From the NCBI RefSeq assembly GCF_003340345.1, contig NZ_PPTQ01000013.1, positions 24,937 through 88,936 on the forward strand: a stretch of DNA of 64,000 bases, given 5' to 3'. The stretch is from Paraeggerthella hongkongensis. Its GTDB lineage: Bacteria; Actinomycetota; Coriobacteriia; Coriobacteriales; Eggerthellaceae. Of the stretch, positions 27,511 through 35,725 are shown in pieces (position 1 is the first letter of the stretch; each line of letters opens with the position of its first letter). The notes beneath the pieces are model-generated. The model was not told the origin of the DNA, made no database searches, and saw only the letters and a list, made by a program, of their open reading frames with translations. Position numbers and translations under genes: made by a program.

Positions 27511-28193
27511 GAACGACCCCCGCTTCCCGCCGCAACGTAGGACAGCGCGCCGTCCTCGAGCGTATAGGTTCCCGCAGCGTACCCGTCGGCCGACCGATGC
27601 CGGATGCGCAAGCACGTTGCATCGGAGCCGACGTAATCCCTTGTCAAACGACTGATCGCCTGCGAGGAAGCGGAATCGAGCGCCGCGTCCACCTCGTCGA
27701 GCAGAAAGACCTTCGGCTTCGTGGCGAACGAGCGCAGCAAGGCCACGCGCGCCTGCTGCCCGCCCGACAGGCGCGACGCGTCCCGCGAAAGCTCCACCTC
27801 TTCAAGGCCGGCAAGGCACAGCAAGCGAGCAAGCTCGCCGTCGCTCGGAGGCTGGGACGCGGCGTTCACCTTGAGGCACCACGGCAGCACGAGATTGTCC
27901 CGCACCGTCCCCGCAACAAGAGCGGGTTGCTGCGGCACGAGGCACACCTGCCGCCGCCATTCCTGCGGCCCGAACCCGTCCGAAGACCGCCCCTGCAAGT
28001 ACAGGCTGCCAGCGTCTCGGGCGATCATGAGCGCGCACGCGCGCAAAAGCGTGGACTTGCCCGACCCGGAAGCGCCCGTCAAGTCGTAGATGAGCCCGCC
28101 TTCCAAGCGCAAGCACGCATCGTGGAACAGCGGCACGGCCCGCCCGTCGCGAACATGGGAGACCGAGATATGGTCGGCATGAAAAAGAGTCAT
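27507..28193 (-). CDS. fetA: FetA-type ABC exporter ATPase
   Basis: 228 residues. ABC motifs: Walker A LTGASGSGKSTLLRA, Q-loop in CLVPQQPALV, signature RLSGGQQARVALL, Walker B KVFLLDEVDAALD. Short ATPases of this kind paired with UPF0014 permeases are FetA/YbbL. I prefer ATG 28193 because TACCAT lies 7 nt upstream with no ribosome site, like other leaderless genes here; ATG 28202 would add three residues. It is co-transcribed with fetB through a GTGA overlap. Confidence 0.88.
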   Translation of the reverse strand: MTLFHADHISVSHVRDGRAVPLFHDACLRLEGGLIYDLTGASGSGKSTLLRACALMIARDAGSLYLQGRSSDGFGPQEWRRQVCLVPQQPALVAGTVRDNLVLPWCLKVNAASQPPSDGELARLLCLAGLEEVELSRDASRLSGGQQARVALLRSFATKPKVFLLDEVDAALDSASSQAISRLTRDYVGSDATCLRIRHRSADGYAAGTYTLEDGALSYVAAGSGGRS

Positions 28194-28238
28194 GCCGACC
28201 ATGGTACCATCGAGCGGCCGCCAGCGCCACGGCGCGCG

Positions 28239-29621
28239 CTACAGCCCCTCGATGCGCGGTATGCTGGCGAAGCCGATGGCCAGCTCCTCGTCGGTGGGCT
28301 CGTAATCGCCCAGCACGCCCTTGTTGTAAGCGTCGTACGCCTTCATATCGAAGTAGCCGGTTCCGGTTAAACAGAACAGGATGGTCTTCTCCTCGTTCGC
28401 CTCCCTGCACGCCTTCGCTTCCTCCATGGCCTGGTAGATGGCGTGCGCGCTCTCGGGCGCGGGCAGGATGGTCTCAAGCCGCGCGAACTCCACGGCAGCG
28501 GCGAACACGTCGGTCTGCTTCACGGCGACCGCGTCCAAAAAGCCGTCGTGCTTGAGCTTCGACACGATGGGGCTCATGCCGTGATAGCGAAGCCCTCCGG
28601 CGTGGTCGGGGCTGGGGAGGAATCCGTTTCCCAGCGTGTACATCTTCGCCATCGGGCAGGTGCGGCCCGTGTCGGCGAAGTCGTAGGCGAAGCGCCCGCG
28701 CGTCAAGCTGGGGCAGCTTGCAGGCTCTACGGCCACGAAACGCGTATCGGGCCTGCTTCCGCGCAGCTTGTCGCGCATGAACGGCGCGATCAGCCCGGCC
28801 AGGTTCGACCCGCCGCCCGCACAGCCGACGACCACGTCCGGGTACTCCCCCAGCTCTTGAAGCGCAGCGTAGCTTTCCAGCCCGATGACGGATTGGTGCA
28901 GCGCAACCTGGTTGAGCACGCTTCCCAAAGTGTAGCGGCCCTTGTTCTGCGGAATGTTGAGCGCGCGCTCCACCGCCTCGGAAATGGCGGTGCCCAGCGA
29001 GCCGGACGAATCGGGGCGCTCAGAGAGCATCCTGCGGCCAATTTCGGTGGTGTCGGAAGGAGAGGGCGTCACGTTCGCGCCGAACGTCTCCATGATGTTG
29101 CGGCGAAACGGCTTCTGCTCGTAGGAGCACTTCACCATGAACACGTCGAGGTTCAGGCCGAAATGCGCCGAGGCCTCCGCAAGCGCCGTGCCCCACTGCC
29201 CCGCGCCCGTTTCGGTGGTGATCCCGTCGAGGTCCTGAGCCTTCGCGTAGTACGCCTGCGCGATGGCGGAGTTCAGCTTGTGCGAGCCCGACGTGTTGTT
29301 GCCCTCGAACTTGTAGTAGATCTTCGCGGGCGTGTCCAACGCGCGCTCCAGGTTGTAGGCGCGGCACAGCGGCGAAGGCCGGTAGATGCGGTACATCTCC
29401 CGAACGGGATCGGGAATGTCGAAGCAAGGCGTGGCGTCGTCGAGCTCTTGGCGCACCAGCTCGTCGCAGAACACGGGCGCCAGGTCGGCGGCTTCGGCCA
29501 CGCGACCGTCGGGCAGGCGCAAAGGCTCGGGCTTTTCCGGCATGTCGGCCCGCAGGTTGTACCATTGGGTCGGGATCTGGTCTTCGCGCAGGTACAGGCG
29601 GTAAGGGGCTTGCTCGGTCAT
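28239..29621 (-). CDS. trpB2: TrpB2-type tryptophan synthase beta chain (PLP enzyme)
   Basis: 460 residues, longer than classic TrpB as expected for the TrpB2 group. The PLP lysine is in GNNTSGSHKLNSA; other marks are TTETGAGQWGTALAEA and the glycine loop CAGGGSNLAGL. TrpB2 enzymes make tryptophan from serine and indole, usually without a TrpA partner, and may serve indole salvage. GGAAAGG lies upstream of ATG 29621. No other trp genes are near. A leader of about 270 nt with a terminator hairpin precedes it, so expression is probably controlled by attenuation. Confidence 0.9.
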   Translation of the reverse strand: MTEQAPYRLYLREDQIPTQWYNLRADMPEKPEPLRLPDGRVAEAADLAPVFCDELVRQELDDATPCFDIPDPVREMYRIYRPSPLCRAYNLERALDTPAKIYYKFEGNNTSGSHKLNSAIAQAYYAKAQDLDGITTETGAGQWGTALAEASAHFGLNLDVFMVKCSYEQKPFRRNIMETFGANVTPSPSDTTEIGRRMLSERPDSSGSLGTAISEAVERALNIPQNKGRYTLGSVLNQVALHQSVIGLESYAALQELGEYPDVVVGCAGGGSNLAGLIAPFMRDKLRGSRPDTRFVAVEPASCPSLTRGRFAYDFADTGRTCPMAKMYTLGNGFLPSPDHAGGLRYHGMSPIVSKLKHDGFLDAVAVKQTDVFAAAVEFARLETILPAPESAHAIYQAMEEAKACREANEEKTILFCLTGTGYFDMKAYDAYNKGVLGDYEPTDEELAIGFASIPRIEGL

Positions 29622-29690
29622 GCTGGTTCCTTTCCTGGAATGGGTTCCTGCTCAAACGCCGCAGGGAAAACGAATGCTTGCTGGACGCGC

Positions 29691-29721
29691 AAAAAAGAGC
29701 CCCCGGATCTCCGAGGGCTCT
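29691..29721 (-). terminator. Terminator hairpin in the trpB2 leader
   Basis: AGAGCCC (29697-29703) pairs with GGGCTCT (29715-29721), extended inward by CGG/CCG around a bulged base, and on the minus strand runs into a six-T tract (complement of 29692-29697). It lies about 70 nt before the trpB2 start, in the expected place for an attenuator. Confidence 0.65.
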
Positions 29722-29894
29722 TCTGATGACTGGTATGCGAGAACAGAAGCCTATGAGACCCGGGATCGATTTCTTCCGTTCCACCACCATGCGCAAGCGA
29801 ACGCCGTCGCAGAAGCGGCGGTGGCAAGAAGCGCGTTGCAAGCGGTCGTGGTCAAAAGACGCCTTTCGTGATAGGACGTTCCGGGTACGCGGTA

Positions 29895-29923
29895 AGTCTA
29901 ACCCTCCCGGCGCGGTTTGTGAA
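29895..29923 (-). promoter_or_regulatory. trpB2: Proposed trpB2 promoter
   Basis: Minus strand TTCACA (complement of 29918-29923), 17-nt spacer, TAGACT (complement of 29895-29900). Start near 29888 gives a 5 prime leader of about 265 nt. The region 29622-30136 otherwise has no gene. Confidence 0.45.
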
Positions 29924-30136
29924 GGGGGCAATCGCCGGCTGGCGCAGCAAGGCGAAACGCGCGGCGCGCACGGCGAAAGGAGCAGCGGGCGGCTCGTCGG
30001 GCAGCGCAGGGGGGCCGCTCGGACGGCGGCGGGCACGACAATTTGCGAAAGCGGTGAACGCGCCGCGCAAGCCGAACGCGCGCGAAGCGTTGTGCGACAA
30101 TGGGAGGAAACCTTCAACGAAAGGCGGAAACGAGCC

Positions 30137-33115
30137 ATGGACCTTGCCAAAGACCAGAAGCTGCACGGCTTCACCGTGCGCACGTGCGAACCGCTGCCGG
30201 AACTAGACGGCGACGCCTACACGCTCGTGCATGAAAAGAGCGGCGCGAAGCTGCTGTACCTGAAAAATGAGGACGCCAACAAGTCGTTCTCCATCGCGTT
30301 CAAGACCCCGCCCGCCGACGACACGGGCGTGTTCCACATTCTGGAGCACTCGGTGCTGTGCGGATCCGAGAAATTCCCCGTGAAGGAGCCGTTCGTCAAC
30401 CTGCTGAAAAGCAGCATGCAGACGTTCCTGAACGCCATGACCTTCCCCGACAAGACCCTGTACCCCGTAGCCAGCACGAACGACCAGGATCTTCTGAACC
30501 TGGCCGACGTGTACTTGGACGCGGTGCTGCATCCGATGATCTACCGCAAGCGCGCCATCTTCGAACAGGAGGGCTGGCACTACGAGCTTGCCGGCGGCGC
30601 GGATCGAAACGGCGAAGCGACCGACCCCGTCGACGGCGCGCCCGAGCTTGCGCTCAACGGCGTGGTGTACAACGAGATGAAAGGCGCGCTGTCCGATCCG
30701 AACTCGGTGCTTTACGACGAGCTGCAAGCGGCGCTCTTCCCCGACACGGCCTATCGCTTCGAGTCGGGCGGCACGCCGCGCGCCATTCCCGACCTGACTT
30801 ACGAGCAGTTCCTCGACGAACATGCCCGCCACTACCGTCTGAGCAACAGCTACCTCACGTTGTACGGCAACCTCGACCTCGAGGCCATGCTGGCGTTTTT
30901 GGACGAGCGCTATCTCTCCCCCGTTGCCGACGAGGAAGCCGCCCGCGACGAAGCGCGCCTTTCGGCCGGCGATGCGCCGCTCGAACCGCACGAACTGCGC
31001 GAACAGGCGCCCGTGGAAGCGCTCGGCATACGTCGCACGATGGCGACCGCGCCCGAAAACGCATGCATGGGGCTTGGATACGTGATCGGCAACGTCAGGG
31101 AACGCACGCGCATGGTGGCCGTGGACATCCTCATCGACGCCATCGCCGGCAGCAACGAAGCCCCGCTGAAGCGCGCGCTGCTCGACGCGGGCCTGGCCGA
31201 CGACGTGCAGGCGTTCTTCGCCGATTCGCTGCTGCAGCCCTTCGCCGTGATCCAGCTCAAGGGGCTGGCGGACGACGCCCCCGCGCGCTTCAGGGCCGTT
31301 GCGGAAGGCGCGTTGCAGTCGCTGGCCGACGGGGGCTTGGATCGAAACCTGGTGGAAGCCTCGCTCTCGCGCGCCGAATTCGTCATGCGCGAGCGCGACT
31401 TCGGCATGGCCGACGGCGTGGCGCTGTCCATGGCCGCGCTGGCCGGCTGGCTCTACGACGACGAGCTGGCAACGTCGTACCTGCGATACGAGGACGACTT
31501 CGCGTTTTTGCGGACCGCCCTGGACGAAGGCTATTTCGAGCAGCTCATCCGCGACGTGTTCCTGGCCAACAACCACCGAGCCGAAGTGGAGATCGTGCCC
31601 GTCGACGAGGACGAGGACGCCTGCGAGGCCGAGCGCCTGGCAAACGTCGCCGCGCGCATGGAGCCCGAGGACTTCGCCCGCGTAGCCGATGAGGAAGCGG
31701 AGCTTCGCCGCCTGCAGGAAGAGCCCGACTCCCCGGAGGCGCTGGCCACCTTGCCGCGCTTGTCCGTGTCCGACATCGGGGCCGCGCCGGACGAGCCGGC
31801 CTACGACCTGGAGGAAGGCGCGCCCGTCCCGTGCCTTCGCCACCGCGCCGCCGCGCACGGCATCGCCTACGCCTACCGCTACTTCGACCTCAAGGGCGTG
31901 CGCTTCGAGGACCTTCCCTACGTGACCGTCCTGAGCATGGTGCTGGGAAAGCTGGACACGGCAACCCGCACCGCATCGCAGCTGGACACGCTCACGAACG
32001 GCAAGCTGGGCAACCTGTCCTTCTTCTCGGAAATCTACGAGGACGAGCACGACCCGCGCGCAATCCGCCCGATGTTCGTGGTAAGCGCAAGCTCGCTGTC
32101 CGAGAACGTGGAGCACCTGGCTGCCCTTCCGCGCGAAATCCTGCTGACGACCGACTTCTCCGACACGGGCAAGATCAAAGACGTGCTGCAGCAGCGCCGC
32201 ATCGCCATGGAGCAGGGCTTCGCCTCCGCAGGCCACGCCAGCGCCATGGCTCGGCTGGCATCGTACTACCTGCCCGCCGGCGTCGTGCGCGAGCAGCTTG
32301 GCGGCGTGGAGTTCTACCGTTTCTTGAAAGACCTGCTGGCCTCCTACGACGAGCGCGCGCACGACCTTTCGCAGCGCTTGGGCGATCTTGCGGCACGCCT
32401 GTTCGTCGACGACGGATGCCTGGTCAGCTTCACGGGAGACGAAGACGACTACCGCCGCTTCTGGGATTGCGGCGCCGCGCTCGGGCGCGCGGGGGGCGCG
32501 CAGGACGAACGGCTGCAGGTTCCCGATCCCGTCGTGCGCAACGAGGCGTTCATCGTGCCCACCGACGTGTGCTATGCAGCGCTCGGATTCGATCGACGCT
32601 CGTTCGGCGCAAGCTACACGGGAGCCTGGCAGGTAGCTGCGAAAGCGCTTTCGTTCGACTACCTGTGGAACGAGGTGCGCGTCAAGGGCGGTGCGTACGG
32701 CGCGGGCTTTCAGGCGGCGCGCACCGGAAACCTGCGGTTCTACTCCTATCGCGACCCGCACCTCGACGAAACGCTCGAGCGCTTCGCAGGAGCCTCCGCA
32801 TGGCTGGCCGCGTTCGAGCCGACCGACGACGAAATGGAGGGCTACGTGGTGAGCACGGTGGCCGGGTTCGACACGCCGCTCAAAACGCGTCAGCTCGTGC
32901 GCCGTCAAGACGGCGACTGGATTGCCGGCAGAACGCCGCAAGCCCGTCGCGAAACGCGCGATCAGATGATCTCGTCCGATGCGCGCGCCGTGCGCGAGCT
33001 GGCCGGGACCGTGGCCCACGCTGCCGAAGCCGGAGCTTTCTGCGCCTTCGGCAATAAAGACCTTCTGGAAGGATCCTCTGCGGGATTTCAGGTAATCGAC
33101 CTGCTGAACGAATAA
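30137..33115 (+). CDS. M16C metallopeptidase (presequence-protease/insulinase family)
   Basis: 992 residues, the length of M16C presequence proteases. The inverted zinc motif HxxEH is present in GVFHILEHSVLCGSEKFP at about residue 58-75, with the family pattern FVNLLKSSMQTFLNAMTFPDKT. The downstream Glu ligand lies in GVVYNEMKGALSD. The enzyme folds as a two-lobed clam that encloses and degrades short peptides; bacterial members are cytosolic. ATG 30137 is preceded by AAGGCGG; a much longer upstream reading frame has no family similarity and crosses the trpB2 promoter region. A terminator follows at 33145. Confidence 0.92.
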   Translation: MDLAKDQKLHGFTVRTCEPLPELDGDAYTLVHEKSGAKLLYLKNEDANKSFSIAFKTPPADDTGVFHILEHSVLCGSEKFPVKEPFVNLLKSSMQTFLNAMTFPDKTLYPVASTNDQDLLNLADVYLDAVLHPMIYRKRAIFEQEGWHYELAGGADRNGEATDPVDGAPELALNGVVYNEMKGALSDPNSVLYDELQAALFPDTAYRFESGGTPRAIPDLTYEQFLDEHARHYRLSNSYLTLYGNLDLEAMLAFLDERYLSPVADEEAARDEARLSAGDAPLEPHELREQAPVEALGIRRTMATAPENACMGLGYVIGNVRERTRMVAVDILIDAIAGSNEAPLKRALLDAGLADDVQAFFADSLLQPFAVIQLKGLADDAPARFRAVAEGALQSLADGGLDRNLVEASLSRAEFVMRERDFGMADGVALSMAALAGWLYDDELATSYLRYEDDFAFLRTALDEGYFEQLIRDVFLANNHRAEVEIVPVDEDEDACEAERLANVAARMEPEDFARVADEEAELRRLQEEPDSPEALATLPRLSVSDIGAAPDEPAYDLEEGAPVPCLRHRAAAHGIAYAYRYFDLKGVRFEDLPYVTVLSMVLGKLDTATRTASQLDTLTNGKLGNLSFFSEIYEDEHDPRAIRPMFVVSASSLSENVEHLAALPREILLTTDFSDTGKIKDVLQQRRIAMEQGFASAGHASAMARLASYYLPAGVVREQLGGVEFYRFLKDLLASYDERAHDLSQRLGDLAARLFVDDGCLVSFTGDEDDYRRFWDCGAALGRAGGAQDERLQVPDPVVRNEAFIVPTDVCYAALGFDRRSFGASYTGAWQVAAKALSFDYLWNEVRVKGGAYGAGFQAARTGNLRFYSYRDPHLDETLERFAGASAWLAAFEPTDDEMEGYVVSTVAGFDTPLKTRQLVRRQDGDWIAGRTPQARRETRDQMISSDARAVRELAGTVAHAAEAGAFCAFGNKDLLEGSSAGFQVIDLLNE

Positions 33116-33144
33116 CGCAAACCCCTCAGATCCAACCGCCTCGC

Positions 33145-33180
33145 ACGCCCCCGCCTGCATCGGCAAGCGGGGGCGTATTC
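33145..33180 (+). terminator. Terminator after the M16C peptidase
   Basis: Perfect 10-bp stem ACGCCCCCGC (33145-33154) with its complement (33167-33176), followed by a T-containing run. Confidence 0.7.
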
Positions 33181-33281
33181 GCTTTTCGATGACATTCCCG
33201 CCGCTCGCAAAGCTATTTCAAGCTAGAATAAACCGTTGGGAACCAGAGCGCGCACCACGGCGGTTTTGCGCGCTGCCGGCC

Positions 33282-33324
33282 TTGACGAGATCCGGCTTAA
33301 ATGATAGTAATAGAGTATCATTTA
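33282..33324 (+). promoter_or_regulatory. sufCB promoter overlapped by a 9-bp palindrome (operator)
   Basis: TTGACG at 33282-33287, 17-nt spacer and a -10 around 33305-33311 (TAGTAAT). The perfect inverted repeat TAAATGATA (33298-33306) and TATCATTTA (33316-33324), with a 9-nt spacer, covers the -10 and start region. A bound regulator would block transcription. The AT-rich palindrome could be read by an Fe-S or iron-responsive repressor; identity unknown. Confidence 0.6.
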
Positions 33325-33350
33325 GACGAGAAGAGACGGAGAAGCGCATC

Positions 33351-34127
33351 ATGCTGGAACTGAAGAACCTTACGTTCGAGGTGCCCTTGCAGGAAGGGTC
33401 CAAAGAAACCAAGCGCATCATCGACGACCTATCGCTTTGCATCCCCGACGACCGCTTCACGGTCATCACGGGCCCGAACGGCGGAGGAAAGTCGACGCTT
33501 GCCAAGCTTATCATGGGCATCGAACAGCCCACCTCCGGACAGATCCTGCTCGACGGCGAAGACATCACGAACCTGCCCATCTCCGAGCGCGCCAAGCGGG
33601 GAATCGGCTACGGGTTCCAACAGCCCGCCCGCTTCAAGGGCATGAAAGTCAAGAAGCTCCTCGACATCGCAGCAGGCAAGAAGCTGCCGATGCTCGCTTG
33701 CAACGAATACCTGGCCAAAGTGGGCCTGTGCTCCGCGAACTACCTCACGCGCGAAGTGGACAAGAACCTGTCCGGCGGCGAGGTGAAGCGCATCGAGATC
33801 GCCACCATCCTGGCGCGCGACCCGAAGCTGGCCATCTACGACGAGCCGGAAGCCGGCATCGACCTGTGGAGCTTCGACCGCCTGACTGAAACGTTCCGCG
33901 ACATCCATGAAGCGCGCGACGGGCGCTCTATCGTGATCATCTCCCACCAGGAGCGCATCATTCAGCTTGCCGACGAGATCGTGCTGCTGAAAAACGGCAA
34001 GGTCGCCCAAACCGGCAAGCCTGAGGATCTTATGCCCACGCTCGGCTTCGTGGCGAAGGGCGTTCCCGGCTGCAAGCTGAGCACCCCCACCGAGCTGCAT
34101 ATCACGGAGATCCCCACCACCTGCTAA
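33351..34127 (+). CDS. sufC: SufC, Fe-S cluster assembly ATPase
   Basis: 258 residues. Walker A ITGPNGGGKSTLAKLIMG, signature NLSGGEVKRIEIATIL (SufC-type SGGE), Walker B KLAIYDEPEAGIDLWSFD and the H-loop VIISHQERI. SufC drives the conformational change of SufB/SufD during cluster assembly in the cytosol. ATG 33351 is preceded by GGAG at 10 nt. It is the first gene of a two-gene unit with sufB 60 bp downstream. There is no sufS, sufU, sufE or sufD here. Confidence 0.92.
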   Translation: MLELKNLTFEVPLQEGSKETKRIIDDLSLCIPDDRFTVITGPNGGGKSTLAKLIMGIEQPTSGQILLDGEDITNLPISERAKRGIGYGFQQPARFKGMKVKKLLDIAAGKKLPMLACNEYLAKVGLCSANYLTREVDKNLSGGEVKRIEIATILARDPKLAIYDEPEAGIDLWSFDRLTETFRDIHEARDGRSIVIISHQERIIQLADEIVLLKNGKVAQTGKPEDLMPTLGFVAKGVPGCKLSTPTELHITEIPTTC

Positions 34128-34187
34128 CTCAACCGGCGCGCGTCGGGTTTCCATCGCGCGCCGTTCGCACCCGCAAAGGAGGCCATC

Positions 34188-35117
34188 ATGGCTGTTGACC
34201 TGTCCCCTATCGACGAGGGCTTGCTCGCCGAAATCGCCAATATACACGGCATGCCGAAAGGCGCCTTCAACATCCGCAAAGACGGGCAGCTCGTCGAGCG
34301 CCATTCGTCGGCGAGCATCGAGATCGCCACGAAGACGGACAACCCCGGCATCGACATCCGCATCGCGCCGGGAACCAAAGGCGAGACCGTCTACATCCCC
34401 GTCATCGTCACACAATCGGGCCTGAAAGACGTGGTGTACAACACGTTCTACATCGGAGAAGACTGCGATATCACCATTATCGCCGGATGCGGCATCCACA
34501 ACGAAAGCCACGCCCCGTCCGAACACGACGGCATCCACACGTTCCACTGCGGCAAGAACAGCCGCGTGAAGTACGTGGAGAAGCACTACGGGCAGGGCTC
34601 GGGCACGGGAGAGCGCATCCTGAACCCCGTCACGAACGTCATCATGGAGGAGAACTCGCACTGCGAGATGGAGCTCGTGCAGCTGCGCGGCGTATCCTCC
34701 ACGGTGCGCGACACGAACGCCGAACTGGCTGCAGGCGCGAAGCTCGTGCTGATCGAGAAACTGCTCACGCACGACGAGCAGACGGCCACGTCGAACATGA
34801 AGGTGGAGCTGAAGGGCGACGACTCCAGCGTGCAGGTCATTTCGCGCTCGGTCGCGCAGGACAACTCGAAGCAGGTGTTCAATCCGCTGGTCATCGGCGA
34901 GGCGGCTTGCCGAGGCCACGTGCAGTGCGACGCCATCATCATGGGGAAGGCCAAGGTCACGGCCATCCCCGGCATCGAAGCTGCCAGCGAAGACGCCATC
35001 TTGGTGCACGAGGCGGCCATCGGAAAGATCGCCGGCGACCAGATCACCAAGCTCATGACGCTCGGCCTTACGGAGGAAGAGGCGGAGCAGGAGATCTTGG
35101 AGGACTTCCTGAACTAG
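34188..35117 (+). CDS. sufB: SufB/SufD-type Fe-S scaffold protein, short form
   Basis: 309 residues, shorter than classic SufB (~470). It keeps the beta-helix core and the end of the family: TATSNMKVELKGDDSSVQVISRS, ACRGHVQCDAIIMG, AIPGIEAASEDAILVHEAAIGKIAGDQ, where the Cys/Glu/His of SufB-SufD are found. With SufC it forms the SUF-like minimal system (SMS) described from archaea and anaerobic bacteria. AAAGGAGG precedes ATG 34188. The next element is a strong terminator, so the operon is just sufC-sufB. Confidence 0.9.
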   Translation: MAVDLSPIDEGLLAEIANIHGMPKGAFNIRKDGQLVERHSSASIEIATKTDNPGIDIRIAPGTKGETVYIPVIVTQSGLKDVVYNTFYIGEDCDITIIAGCGIHNESHAPSEHDGIHTFHCGKNSRVKYVEKHYGQGSGTGERILNPVTNVIMEENSHCEMELVQLRGVSSTVRDTNAELAAGAKLVLIEKLLTHDEQTATSNMKVELKGDDSSVQVISRSVAQDNSKQVFNPLVIGEAACRGHVQCDAIIMGKAKVTAIPGIEAASEDAILVHEAAIGKIAGDQITKLMTLGLTEEEAEQEILEDFLN

Positions 35118-35125
35118 CATCGCTT

Positions 35126-35172
35126 CGCCGGCTCCGACCGGAGTGCGCCCTAATCGGAGCCGGCGGGTTCTC
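35126..35172 (+). terminator. Terminator of sufCB
   Basis: Perfect 12-bp stem CGCCGGCTCCGA (35126-35137) with its complement (35154-35165), 16-nt loop, then GGTTCTC. The T-run is weak; it lies between convergent sufB and larC. Confidence 0.6.
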
Positions 35173-35725
35173 ACGCCTCGAAACGATCCGCGAAGTGCCA
35201 GATGAGTGCCGCGGACGTTGGCGTGCAGCGCTCCCCCGGCAGCTTGGAATCGCAAACGGGAATGCCGCGCGCAAGAATGGCGGCCGTAGCCGGCGCGGGA
35301 ACGGCCAGCTCGCCATGAGCACACGCGACCATGCCTTCTCCCGTCTGAACGCTCGTGCAGACGATCTCGTCGGGCGCGACCGCTTCGATCGCAAGGCAAA
35401 TATGGAGCGCGTTTCTTATTCCGGCAGCATTGCCAACTTCGTGAAAATGCGTCTGATCGACCGTGCACCCATGAGCCGCCGCTTCGGCTTCGGCAAGGAT
35501 ACGGTACACGCTGCGCAGATCCTGCTTCACGCGATCGCTCGCGCAGAGCGCGTCCACCACGGCATGCACCTCGGCCAGATAGTGGCAATGCCCGTCCGGC
35601 ACGCCCGCCGCGCAGCACCGCTCCTCCACCGCGCCGCGGGCCTCGTCGTCAAGCTGGGAGCAGGTCGCCTCAAGAAGGGCGGCGCGCGTGGCGCTCTCCC
35701 GCACATTCCAGAACAGCGTCTTCAT
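35171..35725 (-). CDS. larC: LarC-like nickel-insertion protein, short form
   Basis: 184 residues, less than half of full LarC. It aligns with the middle part of LarC1: HCHYLAEVHAVVDALCASDRV, VYRILAEAEAAAHGCTVDQTHFHEVGNAAGI, and VACAHGELAVPAPATAAILARG followed by GERCTPTSAALIWHFAD. The usual N-terminal FSGxSGDM block and the C-terminal LarC2 CTP-binding domain are absent. Full LarC inserts nickel into the pyridinium dithiocarboxylate pincer of lactate racemase-type enzymes. The ATG overlaps the larB stop (ATGA), so the two are coupled. Whether this form is active is unclear; it could be a distinct, related activity. Confidence 0.78.
   Translation of the reverse strand: MKTLFWNVRESATRAALLEATCSQLDDEARGAVEERCCAAGVPDGHCHYLAEVHAVVDALCASDRVKQDLRSVYRILAEAEAAAHGCTVDQTHFHEVGNAAGIRNALHICLAIEAVAPDEIVCTSVQTGEGMVACAHGELAVPAPATAAILARGIPVCDSKLPGERCTPTSAALIWHFADRFEA

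Noticed and set aside
29740..29800. T-box-like GGTGGAAC element before trpB2
   Set aside because: It matches only part of the T-box core, lies over 60 nt from the terminator and cannot pair with the terminator arm as a T-box antiterminator would.
29618..29827. Trp-rich leader peptide for trpB2
   Set aside because: The frames in the leader contain no Trp codons, so classic trp attenuation does not apply.
30203..33166. 987-residue open frame on the minus strand
   Set aside because: It is antisense to the M16C peptidase, which has clear motifs. Long mirror frames are expected at this GC content, and the translation resembles no family.
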